A stretch of 64,000 nucleotides of DNA. Source: Rostratula benghalensis. Lineage: Eukaryota > Chordata > Aves > Charadriiformes > Rostratulidae. This document shows, one piece after another, positions 50,501 to 60,461 of this stretch; position 1 is the first letter of the stretch, and each line of letters opens with the position of its first letter. Below the pieces are notes generated by a model. That model was not told the origin of the DNA, ran no database searches, and saw only the letters and a list, made by a program, of their open reading frames with translations. Made by a program: the position numbers and the translations under genes. Location: contig VXAI01000090.1 of the NCBI GenBank assembly GCA_013399305.1, positions 1,882,851-1,946,850 on the forward strand. The letters are read 5' to 3'.

Positions 50501-53500
50501 AGCCAGGCTTCAGCAGCTAGTGATGATGGTGATGATGATGATGATGATGATGATAAAAGTCAGGACACTGACACAGGTTAGTGATGTTCCAGCAGTCTGA
50601 GTGCTTTCATATGTAACTGTAGTGTACAAGTCTCTGAAAACTGAAAAAGGTTTTCTTAATGATCTGCCATTTACCATTGGAGACAGGATAGTTTTAATGG
50701 GCTTATTTAGATATGAATTAATAATCTGATAGCAAAATGACATCTTGAGTGCAAATACTCTTGTTCTTTGATGTGTTAATTTGATACAACCTGATCCAAA
50801 GCAATCCCTTTTAGTAATGACCTATAACTAGAAACAATATAAGATCAATAACAATTTTCTAATAGCAAAAATTGTCTGCCTGCATTGACTTTAGACCATG
50901 ACAAGCAGCTAGTTGAACTTGAAAACTGAGTGCACTGATGAACACATTAAGGCATCTAACCTTTACTTACTCACAAGAAATCTAGCTTTATACTCCATTG
51001 AGCAGCTCTAAAAATTCTTTTTGAGCTCACAGGATCTATAATTATGTAGAGAATGCTATGAGCAGACATTGATAAACTGTGCTTTCACCTCAAAACTTAG
51101 AAATATATGTAACCGTGATTTAAGAGTTTGTTAACAAGCTGACAGGTCATATTTGGTCAAGCTAATTTGTTTTAGTCTTGTTTATTTTTACTACTGGCAC
51201 TATGCCAGCAACACAGCCAATACTTCAAAGTTAAAAACTAAGACATTGTTTATCACTTACAACTGTATCTGAATCTTTTTGTTCCAGACAATATTAATAT
51301 GGAAACAAAATTACAATGGAGTTTATCTGCTCTCTCCAAACAAGGTAAATCTGATTTATTTACAAATCCTAATAACTGAATGAATACTTTTCACTCAAAT
51401 GACTAAAGAGCAGGGAGTCAATAGATTCCAAACAGAATCACAGAATGTCAGGTGGGAAGGAACCTCAAAGATATCTGGTCCAAACTTTCTTGGCAAAAGC
51501 ATGGTCTAGACATGATGGCCCAACACCATCTCAACTGTTATCTTGCCAATTTTCACTTTCTTCTGCTTTATTTATCTACCAGGGGCAGAAACTTGCAGGA
51601 GGGTTGCTTATGAGGGCCAAGCAGTGGAAGGGAAAAGTGTAAAAGGCCACATAATGGGATTAAAAGAGGCAGTGCTGCAAGAGCTGGATCAGTGTGGGGA
51701 AGTCACACTTGGTTTTACTGGGAATGTTTCAGGAAGGATGACCACCGGTCATCACTTGAGAAAGGTTTTCTCGTGATTTCATTTTAAAAACTGTTGTTCC
51801 TTTTAGCATACACAGCAAACAGAACCTGTTTGGATGTGAACAAGGAGTGTGTTGAAGATGAAGTATGTAACAAACAGTTGTCACTGTACCTTAAGGTTTG
51901 CTCAGTAAGTAAGTGCAACATGGAAGAATGTCAAGCAGCCATAAGATTCTTCTATCAAAACATGCCTTTTGAAGTTGCCCAAACGATGACCTTTTGTGAT
52001 TGTATTCAGCCTGATGAATCCTGCCACAGAGCCAAAGAACTTCTCCATGGCAAGCCCTGTGCTGTTACTGCAGTTCCATCTCCATCATGTCTGACTGTAA
52101 TCCACATGTGTGAAGAGAATGAATTGTGCAGGTAAGAAGAAAGATTTTGTCCAGTAATATGCTTTTGAATAATGGTTTGATTAAACAATTTTTCTTTCTA
52201 TATATGCCATAGATCTCCTCTCTAAGAAAATTATTTTCTGCACTGCACCTACAAATGTCTGCATCAGCTGCAGTAATTCCACAAGTAAACTGAAAAGGTT
52301 CATTTTCAGAAAGATCTGGAATCTAGGCTAGGCTTTTCTTCTCCATTTCGTGATGCTTAACACCATTTCTGCTAGACAAACTAGGCCATTGCATACTTTT
52401 ATTACCACTTCCTTCAGATAATACCTGCGAGTCTGCACCCTGGCCCTTTAGCAGTTTGCTAAACTGGACAAAGTTTTTTTGGTTAAAGTCATTACCTTTT
52501 CCACCACAGAATCTGACCCTTTGTACTGAACTGCCTTACAGCCAGCTTGGCCAGTTCAGAAAACTTGTCTTATTCTTTTCATCTTGAGCAGACCACCAAA
52601 CTTGTGAAGAAAAACATGGTTTTCAGATTTTATTTTATTTTTAGAAAACATGGAACAGGATTAACCCATATTCATAGTTCTACTTAACTGCCACAATTTC
52701 TGCCACCACTTAATGGCCCATTTTAGTTTTCAGTGTAGTCACTAGTTCCCTTGTGTATTAAACCCAAATTTTGCCTCAAAGCTCTGCTCAAATTAACCTT
52801 CTGTCAACAAACCAGGAGGCCAAGAGCCTTTCAGTTCTGTGCTGGCTACTCAGAGTGACGTTGGTAGGAATTGCCCCTTTTTTTGTCAAGAAGACTTGGG
52901 CTACAAATGTATGTCTGGGCATGCACAGATGTACACATGCAATATCATAATCGAGACCTGTTAAATTACCTGTTACTTTGGGACCATTAATGCTTCCTGG
53001 CTCTGATAAATGTGGATATAATTAGCAAAATTAGTCTGTGAATTATAGCCAGCCATACCTGTAAGTCAGAAGCGAACAAAAATAATTCCATTAGCACAGA
53101 GGTGGCATCTTCTTTGAAACCTTTGTTTGTTGTAATGAAAATATTTACAATATTGTCCTAGCTGGTACTGTAACGGTCCATGCTGTTCCATGTGACTTGC
53201 TTGTATGAGTTTCACAATATCAAAAGTAAATTAATAACCTAATTTTATAATTAGGAAAAAAAGTGCTTTAATATATTATTGACCAACATGCAGCATTTAC
53301 CTTTATTGTTCCCTGACATTTAATGCAGGTGATAAATTGGTCTCCAATTAATATCCACAGATTTCTTAGTTAACTTTTAATAGATTTTTTTTATTGTTAC
53401 ACATAGTGCACTAAAGGCCATTCTATCCTAAAAGCAAATAACTGAAGTCATTTGAGATTATTGAGCTGGGAAACAAGTTAATACTTCTCATAATTTTCTC

Positions 53501-56500
53501 CATTATCAGTTAAACTGTAAAGTCAACTGAATTTTTCCTGAGGCTTGGAAATTTTTTATTTTGTTGGCATTCAAGGGGAGGAGGGGCTAGCATTGGATGT
53601 AGATTATTTTATGTAAAATAAGTTAAATATTCATTCTTCTTTCGCACTGCCCAAAAAACTGATCCACTAGAACAACACCTGATGTGGTTTCATTGTGGTG
53701 ACTGATCTGATTCCTCTATCCGCAGTTGTTCTCTGAGAATCTGGGACTATTGGTATTCACAGTGACTTTTGCTAGACCCTGGGAAAATCTCCACAGGGGC
53801 TGATTAGAGGTGCAGGTTCTTTTTTCTCCAAAACTTTTTGAGTAAACCCAAGTTTTTACTCAAATTACAATTTTGCATACTTCACTCAAACCAATTAGAC
53901 ATTCATCAGAGAAGAATTTAAGCCAGCTATCACTGAATACTGTGATTATATTCTATACTGGTACCTTGGGAATACACTCTCATTTTGTAATGGTCCTTAA
54001 ATGTCTTTATGAGAAATCACACTGTTTTTAAACCATCACTGCATGCCTTTTTTTTTTTTTTCACTAGGAAAAAATACGCAGTTTTTCGGTCAAAGTGTTG
54101 GAGACACGTGACAGAAAAATGCTACAATGATGAAGCTTGTCTTGAAACTTTAATCAAGGATGACATGCCCTGTTCTGCAAATGCTGACTGCAAAGTGGCC
54201 TACATCAGCAACTGGGGCACGATGCTGCGCATGGAGTGTACTTGCCTGAATTTGCTTCCTGCGGATCAGTCATTGTGTGAGCTCTTCCACCACATGCTTC
54301 ACAGCAAATCCTGCTTCAGTGAGTTACGTGAGTGAAATATAAGATTTTAAAGAGTAATTAAAGAGTATTAAAATGCCGACTTACACCAAATATTTACTAT
54401 AACTGTGCTACCACTGATTTCAGCAAGTTTTTTTTAATCCTTTTTTAATCCAAGTCAAAATACAAATTGCATGTACTGTTTTTTTTTTCTGATTTTGGGA
54501 AATTGACTATATATCTCATTACATGAATTTGCTGGAATAACAATATAAGAATAATATCTGGGGTCTATGTTATTACACAGATTAGAAAAGTCCCAAACCT
54601 TCCTCTCATTGGCTTCACACACTTCAGTACACTGTTTTTTTCAAATAATATGATATATTATGCTGATTTTTCTTTCTTTTCTTCTTGCAGTCTAAATATT
54701 AGTATAGCTTACACACACTTAGCAAAAGACTTCATTCCATGGAAAATAACTTCAATGATCTAAATAGAACCTCTCAAAGAAAAAGCTGCTGTGAATGGAG
54801 GCTTCAGGATTTGGCCTTCAGGAAAAGTACTGGGGTTAATGCAGATACAATGCATGTACTTACTCATAACAGCTGAAGCCCTTCATGTGCTAAATCATCT
54901 ACTTCTGTTAAATAAAAAAGGCCTTGCCAAGTCTTTGTTTAAGAGGGAAATGTTCATGCAATGAAGAACAATATAAGAGCAGATATTAATGTTTTCATCT
55001 GAATCAGGAGTGTGCCTTTGAAGCAAATCTAAAGTTTATCCCCACTTATGCGTGACCCACTGCTATGGGTCACATCACAGGGTGGGTGGTTCCTAGATTC
55101 CTGCAGCCTAAAACTGAACCTGAAGAAACCTCTGCCACCTCTGCAATGCTCCAGCTACATCCAGGCACCCAGTTCATGGCCCAGATTAAAGACTGAAGTA
55201 CCCTTTTTTCCTCAAATCTCTGCTATCACTTCTATCACCTGCTATTTTGTTGTATTAATCATCTTAGGATATACTGCTAAGCCAGTCATCTTATATATTT
55301 AATTATATATATTCTCAACCTAGCTTGGGAGAGATAACTAAAGATTTAAATGAAAAGCAAATACTATTTCATAGTTCATAGTTCCATCTGATGGACTGTC
55401 TTTTAAAAACATGTATTAATTGTATGCATGCATTTCCTTGAATGGATTAGGTAATTATTAAGTTTAGCGGCCACAATGTTACCACTGATAAGGGTGTAAT
55501 TTTTTTCTTGTCACTCAAAGTCTACCGAGAAATTAAAATCAAGCTGCTGAATCACTGCCCTTAAGCTTAGTTAATGACTAGTAAAATTCAGACTCTGAGA
55601 AAAGATTAAAAATCATATAACAAATCCCCTGGAAAAGCGATACCATAACACACTTAGTTTTGAGACTACTGGCAGTGAATTTTCCAGTGAATGTTATTTA
55701 TTTGTTTGCTTGCTTTATGTCTGCATTTAATGGAAATGAGGGATCACATCATTGTGCTACTTCTTCTTTACCTACAAAGCAAAAAGATGACCCTCATGTC
55801 ATAATAATCAAATAATTGCTCATGAGCTTTTACCATTCCCTGGAGCAGTCTCAGGATAAAATGCTGTGGCTTTTTCTGTGATGGAAACTTCCATAACCTA
55901 ATTGGGATTGAAGAGCAGAAGCTTGCTTGCTCCTGCGGTACAACAAATTCCTGCTAGTTAAACAAAAACAGTTGGGGGATCCTGGGCCATTTGCTAAGTA
56001 AAGGATTCGCCTCTACTCTACAGAACATTTGCAGAGTCTTGTGAATCTTGTTTTTGTTTTTTTTTTTTCTAGACATCTAGTTGTCCTGCATCTAAACTCA
56101 ATGCCAGTACCTGTTCAGAGATGTGGAGTGAGTGGTCTGTTGCAGACCCCATCCAACCCCTTCTGCTAACTCATTCATCTGGCCTGAGTGTGAGCACTGC
56201 ATAACTTTCATTCTTGAATTGCTGATGATTTTTAAAATTTAAGTCTGTCTGAAGTGACAAATGCCCAGGGCTAGCAAAAAGGATCTTTGCCTCGAGAGCT
56301 GGTGTGAACAGACCTGCAAGTCGTGTTTACACTGTCACATCTTCCTATCCTATTATGGCACTGCCTTGCTAGGAGTGTTTGCTCTTGGGGCTGTGCTTAC
56401 AGAATTAAAGCTAGCTCAGACTCAATTAAAGGCAAGAACTGTCAGTAACAGGCTACTATATGAGACAGAAGCATAGTGTGGATCAGTGCCAATGTAGGAT

Positions 56501-57353
56501 CAGTGTCACAACAGATGTAAGCAAAAATGTCAGTGACAGAAAATAAGAAGTTAAGTTTTAGAAATATTTGGGTTGTATTTTTGAATCTCACAGAAAAAAT
56601 ACATTGGAAGGAGATTTAGTCCATTGTGATTTAGACAATGTTCCAGGCTGCAAATATGAGTCTTGGTCATATTGTTTTCATTCCTCTAGTGAATAAAAAT
56701 TCCTAAGCTTACAGTTTCTGTGAGTGACCATGTATATAGTCTTGTATGGTTAACATCTTGGTTGTTTACCTTTTAGCTAGGTAAACCTTTTTGTTTTCAT
56801 TTCAACAGAAGATACGTATTTTCAGATACATTCATGGCATTGCACTCTCTAAGAGGTCAGGCCTTTGTGAAAGAGTTGATAGAGGTCTCGTAATTCATTC
56901 GGAGAATAAACTCTGCCTTTTGGAAATTACTTCAAACTACTACCTGTTTTTCACTTCATTTGGTGGGCCTATTTCTAAAATAGTTTATATGAAAGGAGAA
57001 TTTAAGCTGTTTTGAGGCACAGAATATATGCTTGTCATTCATAAGACAAGCTACAGGGGAGATTTTACTGAGATGTTGAAAAAAGAACTGTCATTCACTC
57101 ATTCACTTCGTTCATCGAGTATCAGTATGCAATATTTTTAAATAGCTGCCTTTATAAATTCTGCGACTCTTACCATAACACCAAACAGCAATCTTCACTT
57201 GAATTATTATATTAAAGTAATATTTTGAATGAATATTTTCTTTCCAATATTCAGGTCAAATTTCCATTAAGAAGAAAAGTTTTCATTGGGTAAACACAGA
57301 AATGCCAGGAGAAAAGCTTTCCAGAGCACAGATCCATTCTTCTTCGATTAATG
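38335..57353 (+). CDS. GFRAL: GDNF family receptor alpha-like (GDF15 receptor), eight exons seen, 3' end missing
   Basis: Single-pass co-receptor that binds GDF15 and signals through RET; in mammals it acts in the hindbrain to suppress appetite. Eight exons join in frame for 492 residues: signal peptide 1-19, cysteine module one (Cys24-Cys99), an extra module (Cys137-Cys214) with an Asp run at 231-238, module D2 (Cys272-Cys349), module D3 (Cys359-Cys455) and a juxtamembrane stalk. Hallmarks shared with mammalian GFRAL are CQAAIRFFYQN, FCDC, the CxC pairs and HMLHxKSCF. The transmembrane/tail exon, about 44 codons in human from memory, was not found up to 64000, so the gene is partial. Without exon 4 the length would fit the mammalian protein. 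HCRTR2 upstream matches human gene order. Confidence 0.93.
38357..41539 (+). other. GFRAL: GFRAL intron 1
   Basis: An intron of 3.2 kb. The first 200 bases are still CpG-rich, the rest is AT-rich. It holds an A27 homopolymer at 40617-40643 and a stretch around 39740-39880 dense in homeodomain-type TAAT cores. No CR1 element is seen. Confidence 0.85.
40617..40643. repeat. A27 homopolymer run
   Basis: Uninterrupted adenine run in GFRAL intron 1. No retrotransposon body was recognised next to it. Exact length is prone to sequencing error. Confidence 0.9.
41540..41674 (+). CDS. GFRAL: GFRAL coding exon 2 (signal peptide end, first half of module 1)
   Basis: The acceptor is CTTGTTTTACAG|TGCTG. 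It encodes residues 8-52: the hydrophobic core VLFMYFTSISTA, then PDCLYLKEQC and NGCESVWNVVEDVC, matching the human CTYLREQC..NGCKHAWRVMEDAC pattern. It contains Cys 24, 31, 38 and 49. It ends TCA G|GTAATT, phase 1. Confidence 0.93.
42036..42186 (+). mobile_element. CR1 LINE 3'-end fragment
   Basis: Degenerate CR1 tail. It contains GTTCAAAGCCAGGCTGGTTG, GAGCAACCTGTTCTAGTGGG, TCTCTTCCAACCTAAACCAT and a terminal ATTCTATGATTCTATGAT repeat. Orientation is + and no coding capacity remains. Confidence 0.93.
43868..44083 (-). mobile_element. CR1 LINE 3'-end fragment, reverse orientation
   Basis: It starts with the reverse complement of the CR1 terminus (CACAGAATCACAGAATCACA), followed by GGGATTGGAAGGGACCTTGA, then GGGTTTTGAATGTCTCCAGA and CCTGTTCCAGTGCTCCGTCA. 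This is a fairly well preserved young-looking copy. Confidence 0.95.
45191..45712 (-). mobile_element. CR1 LINE fragment, reverse orientation, about 520 bp
   Basis: It begins AGAATAACAGAATCACTGAG, then TTTGGAAGGAACCTCTTGAG, and continues through text such as TTGTCCTGTCACAAAGGTGT and CTGAGCTTGCTCTCCTTCAG. It reads as an older, diverged CR1 3' region. The outer boundary near 45712 is approximate. Confidence 0.85.
48497..48649 (+). CDS. GFRAL: GFRAL coding exon 3 (second half of module 1)
   Basis: The acceptor is GAGTTCTAG|GTAAT. It encodes residues 53-103: GNRCKAEDAIGC, FKNCVCTTGDFC and WLEKECSINK, adding Cys 56, 64, 81, 83, 89 and 99 to complete a ten-cysteine module. It aligns with the human SSYC..FKECLCTDDFYC..KKCINKS segment. 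It ends AAA G|GTAACT, phase 1. Confidence 0.92.
48650..50150 (+). other. GFRAL: GFRAL intron 3, with one short CR1
   Basis: An intron of 1.5 kb. A minus-strand CR1 tail lies at 49504-49568. The remaining sequence is AT-rich, and the open frames at 48946-49311 and 49247-49636 lack any family features. Confidence 0.87.
49504..49568 (-). mobile_element. Short CR1 LINE 3' end, reverse orientation
   Basis: It begins AGAATCATAGAAACACAAGA, followed by TTGGAAAGGACCTACAAGAT and CATCTAGCCCAATCGTCC, the typical reversed CR1 terminus. It may continue in degraded form toward 49625. Confidence 0.9.
50151..50576 (+). CDS. GFRAL: GFRAL coding exon 4: extra GFR-alpha cysteine module plus acidic run
   Basis: The acceptor is TTATTTGTACAG|AATAT and the donor ACACAG|GTTAGT; 426 nt, phase 1 on both sides, encoding residues 104-245. 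A hydrophilic lead with many His/Arg precedes a ten-cysteine module: Cys 137, 144, 150, 161, 168, 177, 192, 194, 202, 214. It reads CTIAKQRCQEDPYC..ECLSAWKQLRKTVLGKCKC..CVKIWKAIVNNPC and resembles domain D1 of GFR-alpha receptors. An Asp-rich tail follows (eight consecutive GAT codons at 50531-50554). Removing the exon keeps the frame. Mammalian GFRAL, as I recall it, has no counterpart. The exon is open throughout and has two credible splice sites, so it is very likely coding. Confidence 0.88.
50522..50554 (+). repeat. GFRAL: GAT trinucleotide repeat in coding sequence (poly-Asp)
   Basis: GAT GAT GGT followed by eight uninterrupted GAT codons, translated as aspartate residues 228-238 with one Gly. 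It is an in-frame microsatellite, so length variation would not shift the frame. Confidence 0.95.
50577..51287 (+). other. GFRAL: GFRAL intron 4
   Basis: A 711-bp intron with donor GTTAGT and acceptor TTTTTGTTCCAG. Nothing else is recognisable in it. Confidence 0.88.
51288..51344 (+). CDS. GFRAL: GFRAL coding exon 5 (19-codon linker)
   Basis: A small 57-nt exon, phase 1-1, encoding DNINMETKLQWSLSALSKQ (residues 246-264). It lines up with the human linker DNVKEDKFKWNLTTRSHHG. The acceptor is GTTCCAG|ACAAT and the donor CAAG|GTAAAT. It bridges the cysteine modules and is too short to appear as an ORF. Confidence 0.87.
51345..51806 (+). other. GFRAL: GFRAL intron 5, largely a CR1 fragment
   Basis: A 462-bp intron containing a minus-strand CR1 tail at 51432-51545. 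The acceptor is GTTGTTCCTTTTAG. Confidence 0.88.
51432..51545 (-). mobile_element. CR1 LINE 3'-end fragment, reverse orientation
   Basis: It begins ACAGAATCACAGAATGTCAG, then GTGGGAAGGAACCTCAAAGA and TATCTGGTCCAAACTTTCTT, and includes CATGGTCTAGACATGATGGC. It sits within 300 bp of exon 6. Confidence 0.9.
51807..52131 (+). CDS. GFRAL: GFRAL coding exon 6 (module D2 and start of D3)
   Basis: The acceptor is CCTTTTAG|CATAC. It encodes residues 265-372 plus two bases. The ten D2 cysteines are 272, 279, 285, 296, 301, 306, 328, 330, 337 and 349, with the strongly conserved CQAAIRFFYQN and FCDC. It then starts D3 at Cys359, 366 and 372 (CLTVIHMCEENELC). D2 is the GDF15-binding module in mammals. 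The bird loop VCSVSKC is two residues shorter than the human ACSANGNPC loop. It ends TGC AG|GTAAG, phase 2. Confidence 0.96.
52132..54067 (+). other. GFRAL: GFRAL intron 6
   Basis: An intron of 1.9 kb, AT-rich, with a T-run polypyrimidine tract at 54049-54061 next to the acceptor. No repeats or extra exons are recognised. Confidence 0.87.
54068..54327 (+). CDS. GFRAL: GFRAL coding exon 7 (rest of module D3)
   Basis: The acceptor is a long T tract then CACTAG|GAAAA. It encodes residues 373-459, including KKYAVFRSKCW, CTCLNLL and LFHHMLHSKSCF, which match the human D3 (RTFQSKCW, CTC, FQHMLHRKSCF). Cysteines are 383, 391, 397, 408, 414, 430, 432, 443 and 455. D3 is the RET-contacting module in the family. 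Two donors are possible in the same phase: GTGAGT at 54319 and GTGAGT at 54328. I chose the second; using the first would drop three codons. Unspliced sequence hits a stop at 54333-54335. Confidence 0.92.
54328..57254 (+). other. GFRAL: GFRAL intron 7
   Basis: An intron of 2.9 kb, AT-rich, with T runs near 54479-54489 and 56052-56069. No repeat family is recognised. Open frames such as 55048-55302 and 56261-56476 show no domain signature. Confidence 0.82.
57255..57353 (+). CDS. GFRAL: GFRAL coding exon 8 (juxtamembrane stalk)
   Basis: The acceptor is TTTCCAATATTCAG|GTCAA and the strong donor AATG|GTGAGT; 99 nt, phase 1-1. It encodes QISIKKKSFHW, EKLSRAQ and IHSSSING (residues 460-492). The length and the ending align with the human stalk that ends FHSPFNG just before the transmembrane helix. 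It is basic and poorly conserved, as expected of a stalk. Confidence 0.82.
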
Positions 57354-59530
57354 GTGAGTTTGGGCAAACCACTCCATGATTTTAACAGAAGGACTCTTGA
57401 AATATCCCTCATATATCACAGGGAAGAATAAAGGTTGGGTCTCCCAGGTGGGTTAAGGTGAGTGAGCTCTACCTGTTGCTCCCCTGTTTAATATGTGGAA
57501 AAATGTGGAAAAATCTCTCTACCTGTTTGGCTGAGCTTATATAACCATCAAATAAAGATAATGAGACTGAACCAATTTCTCTGATAAGTGGTTTTGAAAT
57601 AGGTGTCTCACAATCACTATATTATAACTGGGAAAAATTAAGCTATTAATCCTGGCAGAGCCTGACTCTTCATACAGTCATTAGAGAGTAGTAGTCATAA
57701 TGTGTAATATAAATTATTAGCTTTGATGTCACACCTACTTCTCTCCTATCTCTCTTGACTTTTTATGCCATAGTAGTTACAACAACAAAATTAGGAAGTG
57801 ATTAGGAAGTGATCTGAGAAGGCTCTTGTGTTACACTCCATCAGACTCTACCTTCTTATGCAACAGAAGGGCATGCAATTGCGAATCATGATATCTCCTG
57901 GGTTGAAGAGCTGCATCTGGTTTTATTTCCATACATTTAGACTAAGCAATTAAGTGACATAAAGTTAAAGGATATTGAATTAATATACAAATTTTCTCAT
58001 GGCTGAAATAGTTCTATATTTCCTTTTGAAAGACCCAATTTCAAAGTGAGAACACTATTTAGTGTACTCTTTAGTATACTCTATAGTGAGAACACTCTTT
58101 AGCTTAACGTACAAATATCAACTCTAATGAGAATGACCTGTTCCACCTTGTGTGGGGCAGACTACAATACTCTAGACATTACTACAAATTGATTCCCAGA
58201 ACTGTTCATACTGAACACCTTTAACAGTGCAAAAAGGAACTTCCTTCATCTCCATTCTTTAACTGTTACTGAAAGGGACAACCTGGGATGAACAAAAATA
58301 GATTAATGAGAATGGGATTCCTGAGACATTTTATGTGAATAATTAAGTATTCAGCTGTAATTTTAGAGTTAAAATTGCTTAAGAATTATGCATGCCATCC
58401 AAGAGCTCTGTGTAGCCAGAGAAGAACATTAGGGACCCTCAGAGGAATACTCATTCCACCTTTTCAGACTGTCTTTGCTGGAAGTGTTGGCTTCTTTTTG
58501 CCAGCTACAGAGGGAGCCTGAATCTCTAGCTGGAACGAGACTCTAGTGGTTAAATAACACAAGTTATAATGCAAGAAATTCTGTTCCAAGTGAGAAAATT
58601 TTAAATGGGAGATGTTGCACCCCTGTGGCTAGTTCTGACTGCAGACCCTTTCAGTGAGTAAAATCTATTATACATTTCCCTCAGAGATTCAGATAAATGT
58701 TTGCAAAAAGCAGCCTGCACCCAGTTAATTCTGTTTGCATTGAAGCCTGAATATTTTCAAAAAACTGTCCTTGAACTCTTAACAGAATTTTGGATGGCCT
58801 TAGAAAAATAAAAAGAATGCTGACCAGCCTAAACCATATAATAAAATATTCCTTCTGTTGGAGCTGTCATGTACACTAGATGTGAACTCTCTAAGCTATA
58901 AATGTCTCATAGGAAGTCAGGTCAGGGAGAAGAATCTGATTCAGGATATCTACCTGATGATAAAAACCATATTGCAAATTGTTTCATAAACCCCACTGCC
59001 AAAAATCTAACCCAGTATCCTAGATTCATATGCTAGTCAATGTGCATTACTCAGGCTGCAAAGGGAGATATCATCTTTACAAAATATTTGTCTTTACTGA
59101 AATCAAATCCCAAGAAGAATCCCTGGGTGCAAAGGCAAAATGGTTAAATTGTCAAATATGGCCTTTTTTATGTGTGAAGATATTTGATGATATTTGCTTC
59201 TTGGCTATTTTCTGCTTGGAAAGCAGGAGATACAGTTTGCTCATATCCTGTCCCTATATCAAAATCTCAGAGGAATCCTTTAGCTAGCTTGTTATTGAAA
59301 GATACAAGGATGTCTTTCGCCAATTTAAACTAATGACCATCTACAGATGAACGTGCTCAGAAGAAACTCAGTATTTCTTCAATTATTTCTTAATTTTACA
59401 ATTAAAAATCCCACTGTTCAAAAAACAGTAAGAATTATCTATTCTATACAGTGGCATTGCAAATTATGCCATTGGATAATATTGCTTTTAACAAAATGAC
59501 TCTTCAGAGTAAATAATAAATTCAAACATA

Positions 59531-59541
59531 NNNNNNNNNNN
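59531..59541. other. Assembly gap (11 N)
   Basis: Eleven consecutive N bases in GFRAL intron 8. The real gap length is unknown, and a small exon could in principle be hidden if the gap is larger than drawn. Confidence 0.99.
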
Positions 59542-60461
59542 TTGATAGAATATTATTCCAGCTTTTGGTGCAACCATATATGATAAGAGAACAGTGTGAA
59601 AATCTTGACTAGATTTACACTCATTTACATACCCAGAGGTGACTCGTAAAACCAGTCGCCTCTGGACTGGTACAAACCCGTTAAAAAAATATGATGTGGG
59701 CAAATCCCTAATCATATAAAAGTTAATGACACTTTTGCTGTAGGCTTACATGGGTCCAGAATTTTATGTCATTTTGGAAAAAAACATCCAAACAAAAATT
59801 CCTCAAGCTTCAAAAATGTTATTGCCTACGTAGTGATGCACTTTCATCCTGGGTTTGACTTTATTCTATGCAAACTATCTCCATGATTTTACAGACCTAC
59901 ATAATTTACAAGATTGCTTCCCACACTTTAATTTGAAAAATGATTCATGTGTGAAGATAAGCAGTTACTTTCATCAGCACAGAGCTTTGGAGCTAAAGTA
60001 TTTTTTGGCTGGAAGAGAAAGCTAGAAATACAGAACTCTTATTCTGGTTTTATGAGACACAATAAAATTGGCCTTGACTCAAAACTTCTGAAATTAATCT
60101 CATTTCTTCTCAAATTGTAGAGTTATCATTTATTTCCTACTGAGGAGTTTTGCTGTGCAGAGAATCTAGATAAACAAGTAATTGGCAGGGTTTATCTATA
60201 ATTATACCAGCTGCTGTGGAAACTGAGATTAGTTCAGCTCCAATGACTTTAATTTGTAAGGTATGAAATATTGTCAATTTGATTGTTTTATAAATGTAGC
60301 AGAAAGCCTATGACAAGTCGTGGGTAGCCAAGAAACCTCTGAGCAGCAGAGGAATTAATCTGTTTGATGAATATTCACAGCCATTTCACTATGTATACAT
60401 AAGCAGGTAGATTTACACAAGAGTGTAATCCCACTAATTGTTCCAGCTGCTGATCCTACAT

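Noticed and set aside
58466..58530. Candidate last GFRAL exon after TTTTCAG, reading a Cys/Trp/Leu-rich short peptide to a stop
   Set aside because: Phase fits but the peptide lacks a continuous hydrophobic helix and does not resemble the conserved transmembrane segment of GFRAL.
59030..59287. 85-codon plus-strand frame in GFRAL intron 8 with some hydrophobic residues
   Set aside because: No splice context in phase, no clear transmembrane stretch and no family resemblance.
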